A DNA stretch of 64,000 nucleotides from NCBI GenBank assembly GCA_947683425.1, contig CANTUQ010000058.1, forward strand, positions 14,199,501-14,263,500, given 5' to 3'. Position numbers and translations under genes: made by a program. Under the pieces are notes generated by a model, which was not told where the DNA came from, ran no database searches, and saw only the letters and a program-made list of their open reading frames with translations. Positions 23,961 through 34,720 of the stretch are shown here, one piece after another. The stretch is from Excoecaria cochinchinensis. Its lineage: Eukaryota; Streptophyta; Magnoliopsida; Malpighiales; Euphorbiaceae. The first letter of the stretch is position 1. Each line of letters begins with the position of its first letter.

Positions 23961-24191
23961 AAAGATGAAAATAATTTGAACAAAAATAAAGGAAACAGTA
24001 AAAATATTATAAAAGATAAATGCTCAATATATGAGCGATACTTACTCAAGATTTGAAAATAAAATTAGATACAAGATTTTGAAAATTTAGAGATAAACAT
24101 TCAGCTAAAAATTACAAGTGTGCTCAACTCATGAGCTTCCTAGTATCTAAGCTAAATGGGTTTGAGAAAGCCTTCAACTGAAAAGAAGGGG
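23832..24191. other. AT-rich stretch with (TA)n microsatellite
   Basis: No gene seen. A TA dinucleotide run lies at about 23926-23956. On the minus strand it continues downstream from the caulimovirid-like fragment and may be its non-coding part. Confidence 0.45.
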
Positions 24192-24294
24192 TCTTGCCAC
24201 CTAGCAACTATCCTTTATCCAGATAATATTTTAATTTTTTAAAAAAACTATTAAATTTATTCAAATTATAAATAATTAATCTTATATAATCAAT
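24192..24294 (-). repeat. Inverted repeat arm, left
   Basis: About 103 bp. Its reverse complement matches 29498-29600 with about 7 differences (shared blocks AAGATTAATTATTTATAATT and ATTATCTGGATAAAGGATAG). The arms flank the caulimovirid capsid-like fragment with its TR-GAG insertion. Confidence 0.8.
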
Positions 24295-24616
24295 CATTTT
24301 TTTTTCAGTGAAGCTAACCAATTCTTCATAGGTTAAATGATTATAAGGGATTTGACTAATCTTGAAAGTTTCTTTAATTTTATTTCGGACTCCTTCTCCT
24401 AAAAGGGTAGAAAGGCCTGTAAAAAATTTTTCTTTCCAAAATGGTTAATTGAAATCTTTCTTAAGTATTACCCTAATCAAGAAAGTATTTTTGTAATTTT
24501 GAAAATCAAAAATCTTTTTATACTTAAGGTTTGAAAGCAATTATGCATTGTTATCTTTTAAATGAGAAGGGTCGCCTATGAAGTGCAAGCTAATCATATT
24601 GATTAAGGTTGCTACA

Positions 24617-25679
24617 TGTCACGTGCTGAGTGTCAAACGCGCACTTTAGCAGCGTGCGGCCTAGCAATATCCCCCAATTGCTAGTAAGCCTTACCCTTCA
24701 AAGCCTAACTTAGGCTATAAGTTGCGGAAGCTTGAGAAAAACTAAGGGAAGAACACACAAGAGCTTGGAGAATGCTTTTACTTGTTATCTGTTTTCTGTT
24801 ATGTACAATTGAGGTATCACCTATTTATACTCATCCCCCTCCCTAATGGATGGTGGGGATCAATTTGATCCTATGGCTATTAATTCTCCTCTAGAATTCT
24901 CTAGCCTATTTACAAAGTGTGGAAGGGTCTAGAGTCATATCTAGAACCTTCTAGCCTAATCTAAGTAATTTACATGAAAAGGGAGCCAACTAGACCTTTC
25001 TAGAAGGCTCTAGCCAGAACTAGCTATTTTACAAGTAAAGGAGCCAACTAGACCCTTCTAGATGGCTCTAGACAAAACTGGGCAAAAACAGCCCGAAAAG
25101 AGGTTCACTGCGCCAAAAAGAGGTTTAGTGGGCCAAAAATCCACCAACTGGCCAAGTCTAGGCAAAAAGAGGTTCGGCTCGGCGATCCTCGGCGAAAGGA
25201 GGTTCGGCAGGGCGATCCTGCGCGCTGCCGTGCTGTCTGGCGTGCGGGCTGGCGAGCGCTGGGTGCCTGGCTCGCCAGCGGTGCTGCGCGTCCCCTGCGC
25301 TGCGCGCGCTGCCTGCGGACTGGTGCGCCTCCTGCGCGTGGTGCGGGGCTGACTGGCGAGGATCCTCGCAGACCAGAGGTTCGCCTGGCAAGGATTCTCG
25401 CCGATAGAAGTTCTCCACGCCAATTCTCCCAATCCACTCGTGCGTTTTGGCTCAAATTTTATGGAGAACCTTCTGAAACCCTCTGGAACCTTCATACCGA
25501 AAATCAGCTCAATCGGGGGTCGTTTGCTATTTTTCCCGGGGTAGTGATGGCTGGAACATATTGATGTTTCCTGGTGCCAGACCCAACCAAGCTCCTTATC
25601 CTCTTTAGGGAGTAAGGTGCAGTCACCCCCATGGGCAATTTTTGTGCCATTGGGCGGGGACTCTCGGCAGTCCGTGACA
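24617..25679 (-). repeat. TR-GAG 3' LTR
   Basis: 1063 bp. The inner half is strikingly GC-rich (about 25190-25360), while the outer half has TCTAGA-rich repeats. Confidence 0.9.
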
Positions 25680-25694
25680 TTTTCCCCCACCCAT
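25680..25694 (-). promoter_or_regulatory. TR-GAG polypurine tract
   Basis: The minus strand reads GGGTGGGGGAAAA directly before the 3' LTR start TGTCACGG. Confidence 0.75.
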
Positions 25695-26575
25695 CTCGGC
25701 AACGCCCCCGTCGCCAGCGACCGCCGCCGTCTCCGGTGACCGTCCCTCCGGTTGACCCCTCGCTGATTTGCCTTCTCGCTCGGCTGGTCCCTTCGATGAT
25801 TGCCCCTGTCCGTCGGCCTTGTCCTCCGCCAATTGGCCTTCATCCTTGGTTGTCCCCACAGCCATCGGCCATCCCATTGGCTTGCTGGCCTCTGTCCTCG
25901 GCTGTCCCTTCGGCAATTGGCCAATTCCCTTGGCTATTCCCTTAGCCACTTGGCCTGCTCCCGCGGTGACTCATTCACCGTTGCCTCTAGGTTGCCTTTT
26001 GCTCGACCATTGGCCTCCCACACGGCCATCCCCTAGGCCACTCGGCCTGACCTTCGGCGATCCCCCTTCGCCTGTTGGCCTTCAAGCTGGACAGTTCACG
26101 GCTATCCCCATAGCCATTAGGCCTGATGCCTCGGTGATCCTCCATCCTAGGCACCTCGGTTGCCGAACTTATTGCCCCTTGGTTGGCATCTCCAGCTACC
26201 TTGCTGGCCCTTTCCATGCTGAACTTGTGGGCAATTGCTGCTCCTCTCCCAAGAGGAATTGCCACAATCCTCGGCAGTGCTCTCTCTTCTTGCTGCTGCC
26301 CCCTTTGTCTCGAGAGCGCGGCCAGCTGAGCTCCGTGACTCGCGAGCACGACATGCTCCATTCTCCAGAAATGGGCGAGGAAGACCCAACTTCCCACCCG
26401 CCTGGCGACACTTGTTGCCGCCTACTGGTCCCCAATATTCTTGGATATGCCCCCTTCACGCGCAAGCATGGTGTTGTCTTCCAGCACTTGCCGCATCGTG
26501 GGCAGACCCTTGTAGCTATTGTGTGGGCGATTGGGGAAGCGCACCACACGATCTTCCCATGGATTGGCCAATCGT
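25695..26575 (-). other. TR-GAG non-coding 3' region, GGCCAA-rich
   Basis: Between gag-protease and the polypurine tract lies GC-rich, internally repetitive sequence with many GGCCAA and CCGA words in degenerate tandem order. No polymerase motif is seen in any frame. Confidence 0.65.
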
Positions 26576-28264
26576 CTAGCCTGGCGACGCCCCTGTCGCC
26601 TGCAGGCTACTCAACTTGCATCTTAGCCCCGAAATCTCCTTGATTTTGCTGGCCTTCCTCCTGGTTGGCACTGTGCGAAGCTGTCCCTTGCTCCATATGC
26701 ACAAGGCATTGGCATATGGCACCACAAACGCCTTTGCCTTTCGAAGGAGATCTAGCCCAATGTAGAACCTTCTATCCTCGAAATCCGCTACGAGGATGTT
26801 GGTCTTGCCCTTCCATGGCCCGATCTCAATCCACATACCTCGGGCTATTCCTTCTATAGGAATTTTCTTCGCAAGGACTCCTTGCACAGAGCCCTTCTCC
26901 TTTGTGTAGGGCAGGCCAATCTCATCAGCAAGCTTCTTGGCCATGTAGACTTTGTCTGCCCCTGTGTCCACCAAGGCCTCGACAGACTTGCCCTCTACGA
27001 CCACGTCCGCATACATGCGGCCTTGGGCATTTTCTTCGCCTGTCTCTTGGGTGGCGCTATGGAGTTGCATCGACGCAATCTCCTCCTCATTGTCTCGCTC
27101 CTCATCCTCCCTGATGAGCGATGCGAGCTTCTCCCGCTGAGGGCACTGAAAAGCCCGATGAGGCCCGTCGCATATGAAGCAACGGATGTTTGGTTGGGAA
27201 GATTCACCCTTGTCTTCCCTTCCCCGTTGGACCCGATCCTTCGAGGATTCATGCTGTTGGCGGGGAGAGCGATCCCTTGCTCCCCCACCATTGCCATCGG
27301 TGCGGGGCTTCTCCCCTTGCCCCTTTGAATGCTCCCTTCGAAACTCAATCAATGACTCTGCTGCAGCCATCGCACTGGCAAGGTCCTGCACACCTCGCCG
27401 CTTAAGCTCCAATTTGGCCCATTGGCTTAGGCCATCAATGAAGCAAAATAGGGCGTCTTGCTCGCCCATCGTGGGAATCTCTAGTAACAGTTCCGAGAAC
27501 TCCTTGACGTACTCCCGAACATAACCCTCCTTATGTTGAAGCCGACGAAGCTTGGCCCTTGCCTCGTTCTCAGCATCCTCGGGATAGAATTGCCTTTTGA
27601 GCTCCCGTTTAAAATCATCCCACGTTGCGATGACGCAGGCCCCCCGTCTAATGTCGTCACATCTGCGACGCCACCAAACTAGGGCGATGTCCTTAAGAAA
27701 AAGGGAAGCATGATTTACCTTTTGAGCTTCCTCGGTGATGCCCATCGCTCCGAAGTAAGCTTCAAGTCCCCAAAGGAAATTATCAATCTCCCTTGCGCAT
27801 CTTGCCCCACTAAACGTTGGAGGCTTTGGTGCCACCTTTGGCGCCATAAGCGTAGCTCCCCCTTGAGCTCCGCCTCCCAAGCACAGTCTCACCAAGGCCC
27901 TGAGCTCCTCATAATGCTCCTGATGAGCACGCTCTACGGCCTCCAGCCTAGCTCTCAATGAGCTTACCTCCTCGTCCTTGGCAGCAATCACGGCCTTGAG
28001 GGAACTCACCTCGTTGGAGAAATCCCCAATCACTGCATTTAAGGCCCCTTACATCTCTCCCCGAAGCTCATCCCCCGTGGATTCGAGCTCACAGATGCGT
28101 CGGTCCATGTCGTCGACTTTATCCCTAGTGTCGACCATGGAGGCATTCACCCTAGCCAACCTTTCCTCAATGGCAGCGATCAAGTCCCTAGACTTCTCCT
28201 ATCCCTTCTTGGTACCACCCTGCTGATTGTTGCCCCCAGGAGTTGGTGGAGTAATTTCTGCCAT
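26576..28264 (-). pseudogene. TR-GAG gag-protease, two early nonsense codons
   Basis: ATG at 28262-28264; in-frame TAG (28199-28201) and TAA (28049-28051) interrupt the N-terminal leader. From 28033 on, 485 codons are open. They contain a coiled coil (first 50 residues), a retrotransposon gag domain (about 75-230, with WWRR and FKRELKRQFYPEDAE), a zinc knuckle CFICDGPHRAFQC (285-297; CX2CX3HX4C spacing) and an aspartic protease with VDTGAD (355-360). The knuckle spacing resembles chromovirus-type gags. gag packages RNA; the protease matures it. The tail after the protease is short and basic and there is no polymerase. An internal start after 28051 could still yield nearly the whole gag. Long plus-strand ORFs here are mirror images of this gene. 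Confidence 0.85.
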
Positions 28265-28313
28265 TCTCCCCTGTGTGTCTCACCGAAACCTTTGCCAACC
28301 CTTTGGCTAAAAA

Positions 28314-28326
28314 GGCTCTGATACCA
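28314..28326 (-). promoter_or_regulatory. TR-GAG primer-binding site (tRNA-iMet type)
   Basis: The minus strand reads TGGTATCAGAGCC two bases after the 5' LTR. This is the common plant primer-binding site complementary to the 3' end of initiator tRNA-Met. Confidence 0.9.
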
Positions 28327-28328
28327 CC

Positions 28329-29390
28329 TGTCACGTGCTGAGTGTCAAACGCACACTTTAGCAGCGTGCGGCCTAGCAATATCCCCCAATTGCTAGTAAG
28401 CCTTACCCTTCAAAGCCTAACTTAGGCTATAAGTTGCGGAAGCTTGAGAAAAACTAAGGGAAGAACACACAAGAGCTTGGAGAATGCTTTTACTTGTTAT
28501 CTGTTTTCTGTTATGTACAATTGAGGTATGACCTATTTATACTCATCCCCCTCCCTAATGGATGGTGGGGATCAATTTGATCCTATGGCTATTAATTCTC
28601 CTCTAGAATTCTCTAGCCTATTTACAAAGTGTGGAAGGGTCTAGAGTCATATCTAGAACCTTCTAGCCTAATCTAAGTAATTTACATGAAAAGGGAGCCA
28701 ACTAGACCTTTCTAGAAGGCTCTAGCCAGAACTAGCTATTTTACAAGTAAAGGAGCCAACTAGACCCTTCTAGATGGCTCTAGACAAAACTGGGCAAAAA
28801 CAGCCCGAAAAGAGGTTCACTGCGCCAAAAAGAGGTTCAGCGGGCCAAAAATCCACCAACTGGCCAAGTCTAGGTGAAAAGAGGTTCGGCTCGGCGATCC
28901 TCGGCGAAAGGAGGTTCGGCAGGGCGATCCTGCGCGCTGCCGTGCTGTCTGGCGTGCGGGCTGGCGAGCGCTGGGCGCCTGGCTCGCCAGCGGTGCTGCG
29001 CATCCCCTGCGCTGCGCGCGCTGCCTGCGGACTGGTGCGCCTCCTGCGCGTGGTGCGGGGCTGACTGGCGAGGATCCTCGCAGACCAGAGGTTCGCCTGG
29101 CAAGGATTCTCGCCAATAGAAGTTCTCCACGCCAATTCTCCCAATCCACTCGTGCGTTTTGGCTCAAATTTTATGGAGAACCTTCTGAAACCCTCTGGAA
29201 CCTTCATACCGAAAATCAGCTCAATCGGGGGTCGTTTGCTATTTTTCCCGGGGTAGTGATGGCTGGAACATATTGATGTTTCCTGGTGCCAGACCCAACC
29301 AAGCTCCTTATCCTCTTTAGGAGTAAGGTGCAGTCACCCCCATGGGCGATTTTTGTGCCATTGGGCGGGGACTCTCGGCAGTCCGTGACA
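28329..29390 (-). repeat. TR-GAG 5' LTR
   Basis: 1062 bp, nearly identical to the 3' copy, with one 1-base length difference and scattered substitutions. Confidence 0.9.
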
Positions 29391-29497
29391 TACAACATCA
29401 GGAATTGGGTTACATATCTCATTGAGAATGGGAACTCCATCCTCTATGGTTTGAATGGCACATAATATTAATTATACCAAGAGCCATCGGGGGTAGT

Positions 29498-29600
29498 GAT
29501 CATATAAGATTAATTATTTATAATTTGGATAAATTTAATAGTTTTTGAAAAAAATTAGAATATTATCTGGATAAAGGATAGTTGTTAGGTGGTAAGTCCT
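29498..29600 (+). repeat. Inverted repeat arm, right
   Basis: Partner of 24192-24294. It lies just upstream of the plus-strand movement-protein-like region, so it may be part of a viral leader present twice in opposite orientation. Origin unproven. Confidence 0.8.
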
Positions 29601-29762
29601 GTGTTAGCCGTTGAGTGGCGTTTTAAGGTAGTAAAGTCCGAGGCAAGGTTATGTAGGTAAGAAATAATAATTTTTTGAAAAACCATTAATTTTTCAAAAT
29701 TATGAATAATTTGTTTTGTGGAACCATTTCTACTTCAAGTTTGTTTTTTTTTTTTTACTGCA
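29601..29762 (+). other. Putative non-coding leader before the caulimovirid region
   Basis: AT-rich, with a T-run and no ORF; position fits a viral intergenic region. No primer site recognised. Confidence 0.35.
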
Positions 29763-30557
29763 GATTATATAAAACAAAACTCAAAATGGATCATCAATAG
29801 TGAAGAAATCACTATTGAAGATTTTTAAAGATCTATAAACAATTGGAAAATTCCAAAAATTAAAAAAGATCAAGTTTATGAAACCGATCTATTTCAAAAT
29901 CTTATTAAAACCGATTTTGTGATCAAAACAGAAGAAAGAGATGTTCAAATTTCAAAATCTTTTGAAACCATTCAACTTCTTTTACAAAAAACTTTATAAA
30001 AACATCGAGACAAAAAATATAATTTTATACATATAGGTCTTGTCCAGGTGAGAATCAAACCTTTAATAAAAGAAGGTTTAACCACTTCAATCCTTTACGT
30101 TTTAAGGGATGCAAGATGGTTAAATTTTAAAGATTCAATGATAGGTTTAGTAGAATCGAGTTTTTGTCAAGGACCGATTTCTTTTGAATATTATCGACAT
30201 TTTTCGATTTCTTTAAAAGATGTAAACATTTTAAAATCAATAGTTTTACAGATAAAAACTCACAATTATAAAATGCTGGAAGGATAAATTCCAGTAGCCA
30301 TCATTTTTAAAGTGCATTACAAAACTATGGTTTCTACTTTTACTGCAACTAAAAATATTGATTTCAAACGAGGTGAAACCCTCTTTTTATAAACAGATAT
30401 GTTTAGATCTAACATTGTTATTCCAAAATCTATCCTTTGGAAAGACATTAGTCTTCCCGAAGAATGGATCTTAGAAGGAGTTGCAAAATCAAATTCTCCT
30501 GAACAGGCAAGACCAAACACTCATTTAAGGAAAATTACCCAGTACAATGACGGAAAG
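29763..30557 (+). pseudogene. Endogenous caulimovirid movement-protein-like region, broken
   Basis: One plus frame resembles a caulimovirid cell-to-cell movement protein (30K type): a core with RDARWLNF is followed by a segment ending in YKMLEG. In the virus this protein would modify plasmodesmata. The frame holds in-frame stops at 29826-29828, 29997-29999, 30285-30287 and near 30390, so it cannot be expressed whole. Codon use is extremely AT-rich, unlike the retrotransposons around it. Genus (petuvirus or florendovirus type) is a guess from overall resemblance. Confidence 0.65.
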
Positions 30558-31895
30558 TAAAAATAAGATTCAGTAGAGATTTCAGCCTCGATACTCTAAT
30601 GCTGGTTTTTTCACGAGTATTGTAGATTTGGACAGAGACTCAAATCTACCCTCTGTGATTCATCTTCCTGATCGAACGAAAAATTTTCTAAAACTAAGAT
30701 TTTCTTGTTCAATCATTCCAAGTGCTTCTTTTCAAAATGTGGATTATTCTTCAAATCTATCCCATCAGGTCTACACAAGACCACAAGTGGGTGATGAAAA
30801 ACATCAAAATAATTCACCACCAACTTCACCATATTTTTTAGTAATAACTAAGAATGTTATTAATGAATTAAATGTAATTGAAAAAGAATTTAGATTTGGC
30901 AAAAAAAATTTGCATGACGATTTTTATGCATAAAAAAATTCAGAAAAAAGAACTTGGTTCTTCAAAAATTTTCTAAATGAAAGAAATTAAATCCAAAAAG
31001 AGCTTTATGACTTTGTCTTAGAAAATAAAGCTCATGGTTTATTTTTTGTCTGGTTTGAATTTTATGCATCTCAAAACAAAATTTCATATCCATTTAAAAG
31101 AAACACCAAATCTGCAAACCATGTAACAATTAGGAACAAGGTTATAGAATGGAAAATGGTAGATGGTAGGAAAACTCAATCTGAACATCCACCATTAAGA
31201 CAAATCAAAATAGCACATATAAAAACAATAATAGATACTTCTCCTTACAAAATTTCGAGTAATGACACAAACAAGGATATTAAAAATATTCTTCAACAAA
31301 ATAGTTTCACAAACACTCATCTTAGTACAATTACTAAATAGTTAACTAGTATTGAGGAAACCCAGAAAACAACTATTGTTTCCCATGTTGAACAATAGAT
31401 TCAAAACTGAAAAGTCCCATTTTCAAACCTTTTTAGATTACAAAAATGAGTCAAAAACTATTAAGGGAAGGTAAATCAAATTTTACTGAGGCCCTTCGCA
31501 ACTAACTCAGTAGAATAGAACAAACCTCTGCTTCTGCACTAGTAGTTGTCCACGACACTCCTGACCATAGTAAGACTATTAATACTTTAGATCAAGTATC
31601 TGACTCTGAGGACGAACAACAAACTCAAAATGAGGAGTTGTACAAACTCCACTGGCAAAAAGGCCAACTATTAGCTATAACCACGACACCATACAAAAAA
31701 TAGATTAAACATTTTGTCAAGTCTAAATTTAATGCCTCTACTGTCTATGAGTAGAACACAGATGGTATGTCTGAGTATAACATCTTTAGTCTTCTCCAGC
31801 AGATAACTATGGCCTCAAATGCCTACAAAACCCAAACAAAGACACCTGATAAAGCCATAGCTGAACTCCTAATTGTAGGATTTTTAGGTTAACTG
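30558..31895 (+). pseudogene. Endogenous caulimovirid region after the movement protein (to capsid start), broken
   Basis: Coding-like AT-rich sequence continues downstream in a shifted frame with many stops (open pieces at 30628-30933 and 31156-31341). A later part (about 31430-31895, with MSEYNIF and NAYKTQTKTPDKAIAELL) resembles the N-terminal side of the caulimovirid capsid region. It stops abruptly near 31895 at the boundary with the E5 LTR. Protease and RT are not found. Decayed genomic fossil. Confidence 0.55.
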
Positions 31896-32100
31896 ATCTC
31901 TAGATTTCCATTAAAGGAAAACCGAAAGCAAGCTTAATTTATGGCCGACGGGAGTCCCTCTTGTGAGGGACGACCGTCAGTCATGAATAAGCGGGAAAAT
32001 CGCTTATTCAACACATTGGCTTGTCCCTGAGGAGACAAAAGTGCCTGGCGCGACGGACACGAATAAGCTTGAAAATTGCTTATTCAAAACACTAGCTCGT
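31896..32100 (-). repeat. E5 LTR, distal piece
   Basis: Separated from 56445-56799 by insertion of E3 (duplicate CTCGT at 32096-32100 and 56445-56449). Both pieces share words such as GTCCCTxAGGAGAC and TGCCTGGC, so the LTR carries internal repeats. The left limit is set only by where caulimovirid-like coding ends. Confidence 0.5.
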
Positions 32101-34699
32101 TGCAGACACCGGGTCCTGAGTCAGCCTAGATCGAAGTTACCCAATAATGATAAGATGCCTTGTTACAGGCAAAAAGGTTAAAAAGTGATGGTTTTCTTGT
32201 AAAATTTGCATTTTTGAGTAAAAAATTGAAAAATAATAAGAAATATTTTAAAAATTAATTTTGAAAAATGGGGGCTTAAAATTATATTATTTTTAGTCAA
32301 TTTAAAATAAAAAAAAATCGGATCGTGAGTGTTGGGCGCGGCGGCTCGCTGGCGCCTAGCTCGTGGGCGCCCAGCGTCGCCAATGCTCAACGTCGCCAAA
32401 AGCGCGAGCACAGCTTTGCGCGCACTGTGCGCCCACGGCGCGTTGGCGCGCGCGCGGATCGCGCAGCGTCCGCGCGCGACGCCCGTCGCTCAATAGCGAC
32501 GGGCGTCCGTACCCCCTGACGTCGCTAAAGGGCTTGATTCATCTCCTTTTTCGATTTTTAACGATTTTTTCAGGTTTTTTCACCCAAAATCGAGGTTTTT
32601 GGGTCCAAATTAAGTTCCAAAATATTCTTTTAGATAATTAATCAATAAAGCTTGGTTTTATCCCTAAAAGTAAAGGAAATCCAATTAAAATAAAATTCCT
32701 TTCCCTAATTGAATTAGGGCAACTCTTTTTCCATTCTATAAATACTTAATGATGAAAACCTAAAAGGGGAGCCTCCATTATTTTGCTACACACCTGAATT
32801 TTCAGCATTCTTCTCCTTTTTATTTTCTCTTCAAAAAATTTCAGATTTCTTCTTTGAATTAATAAGGTTTAATGGAGATTGAAAAATCAATTTTCAATTC
32901 TTTATTATTCCAATTAATTTCTTTGTGTGGCTCCAAAAATTAATCATCACTTTAAAATTATTTCTTCTAAGCATACAAATTAATTGCTTTGTTTCCTCCA
33001 TAAACAAAGGTAATTAATTTTATTGCTACATCATTATTTTTCAAGCAACTTTCCAAGAAAATTATCACTTTTCCTTCATCGAATGAGTAAATATTCTGAG
33101 CTTGATTTTTTATTTTATTTTATTTTATTTATATTTAATTTATACATGTAAATTTTATTGTTTTCATTTATTTACTTGTTTTATTTATTGTTATATTATT
33201 TTATTTTATTTAATTTGTTTATATATGATTTTATTTCTATTCATGTGAATATTGATTTTTTTTTTATTCTTAACATGTAAATAATTTATTTCACTTTGAT
33301 CACTCATTATTTTTAACATGTAATTAATTAATTTATTTTTATTAATCTTTTTGCCATATAAATAGTTTATGTTAATTATGAACACATTAATTAATCATGT
33401 CATATATCATTATTGTTTTCTTCATTCTTTATCATTTTTTTTTTATCATTGTCACATGTTATATTTTTTTTGTTTATTCAATTTTTTTGTTTATTTTCAT
33501 TATTTTCATTGTGCACATTTTCATGTATTATTTAATTAACATGTTTTATTTTATTTTCATCACATTGTTTAAGTCATTTGTCATTTATATTGCATTTTTT
33601 CTCATTTATTTTGGTTTGTTAACATTTTAATTCAATTATCATTCTTTTCATGTCATCTTATTTTATTTTAATTTGTCATTCATTATTTTGTATATTTAAT
33701 TGATTTAGTTGTCTTAATTACTAACATTATTTTGTTTATATTTTATTTTTATGTCAAAACTCATTTTTTACTTGGGCATTTTTGCGAGTACACGGGGAGA
33801 TCCAGAAGGCTCGTTCGGATTACATATTTATTTTATTTGTTTGTAGTATTTTGTTTGTTTGGCTTTTTCATTTATTTTTGCCATATAATTTTTGTATAAA
33901 ATTGTTTATTTAGGGCCGCTAGAAAGAAAATCACAAAGCATTTTTATTAACTAATTTGGTATTTTTCTTAATAAAATGGGACCAATGTCTCAATTTTCTC
34001 CATCCAAAATAAAATTGTCACATCAAAATTGTTTTATAATAAATATGCATGCGAGGACCAATGTCCTCATCATTAATGAATATCCCGATTTATGCATGGT
34101 TTGTATATTATTTACAATGGGGGTTGTATTCCGCCCCTAGTTTTATTGTAATTTATTTTCATATGTTTTATTTTACTTATGCTTTTACCGCCTTTCTTGA
34201 ATGGATGTTGTGCGCTTTAATTAATTGCATTGTATGAGAAATGGGATGAAACAATAAATTCAAAGCTTAATTGTAAAATTAACCAAGGTATGAATAAATG
34301 AGAAGTCACGAACCATCTCTGGTCTTTAAGCTCAACGAGGCGAGAGGACCATTCCGGTGTTTCATTGGAATGGGATCTCCAAGACACCTCTTGTGTCCTA
34401 CCAAAAGACTCAATTTACAATCCTAGGCTCCATAGGGTTAGAGGGTTATTCCAATGTTCTATTGGGGTGAATGCCTCCAAGACCCCTTTGGTTTGCCCAA
34501 AATGGATATTATGCGCCGTCTTAGGCTCACTGAGGCGAGACGAACTTTTCCAATATCTTATTGGGTGGCGACTCCGAGAAACCTCCTTATTGCCCAAAAT
34601 AGACGCACTTGTAAATACCTTACAAGTTTTCATAAACCTCTCTCGAAAGTCCTAGGAGCGGGCCTTCGGGGCGTCTTACGGGGTTCGGCGCGCGTCACA
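32101..34699 (+). repeat. E3 5' LTR
   Basis: 2599 bp from TGCAGACACC to GCGCGTCACA. The first half is AT-rich but contains a GC-rich block at about 32318-32525 with a strong hairpin (32478-32507). That block differs from the 3' LTR. Confidence 0.9.
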
Positions 34700-34720
34700 G
34701 TGGCGACTCTACTGGGGATA
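34700..34720 (+). promoter_or_regulatory. E3 primer-binding site
   Basis: GTGGCGACTCTACTGGGGA follows the 5' LTR. E4 has the same site with one base changed (GTGGCGACTCCACTGGGGA). TGG pairs with the tRNA CCA tail; the tRNA species is not identified. Confidence 0.75.

Larger units (their letters stand above)
24617..29390 (-). mobile_element. TR-GAG non-autonomous LTR retrotransposon
   Basis: 4.77 kb in minus orientation. LTRs are at 24617-25679 (3') and 28329-29390 (5'), with inverted tips TGTCAC/GTGACA and a shared 4-bp flank TACA. A tRNA-iMet-type primer-binding site and a polypurine tract are in place. The only coding region is gag plus aspartic protease; no RT, RNase H or integrase is found in 25680-26575. 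This is the organisation of TR-GAG elements, which depend on enzymes from an autonomous partner. The LTRs differ at few positions, suggesting a moderately recent insertion. Confidence 0.85.
24297..29480 (-). pseudogene. Endogenous caulimovirid capsid-like fragment, split by a TR-GAG element
   Basis: Two minus-strand coding pieces, 29480-29391 and 24616-24297, resemble the capsid-protein region of plant pararetroviruses (petuvirus or florendovirus type). They read as one frame if the 4-bp duplicate TACA left by the TR-GAG insertion is counted once. Both pieces are decayed: stop codons occur in the second piece. No protease or RT of the virus is seen here. This is an old, non-functional genomic copy. 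Confidence 0.6.

Noticed and set aside
25062..26643. Long plus-strand ORFs in the TR-GAG region
   Set aside because: GC-rich antisense reading of LTR and 3' non-coding repeats; no domain, and gag-protease on the other strand explains the codon bias.
33397..33630. Hydrophobic ORF suggesting a membrane protein (also 55159-55377)
   Set aside because: T-rich LTR sequence present in both E3 LTRs; no start context or homology.
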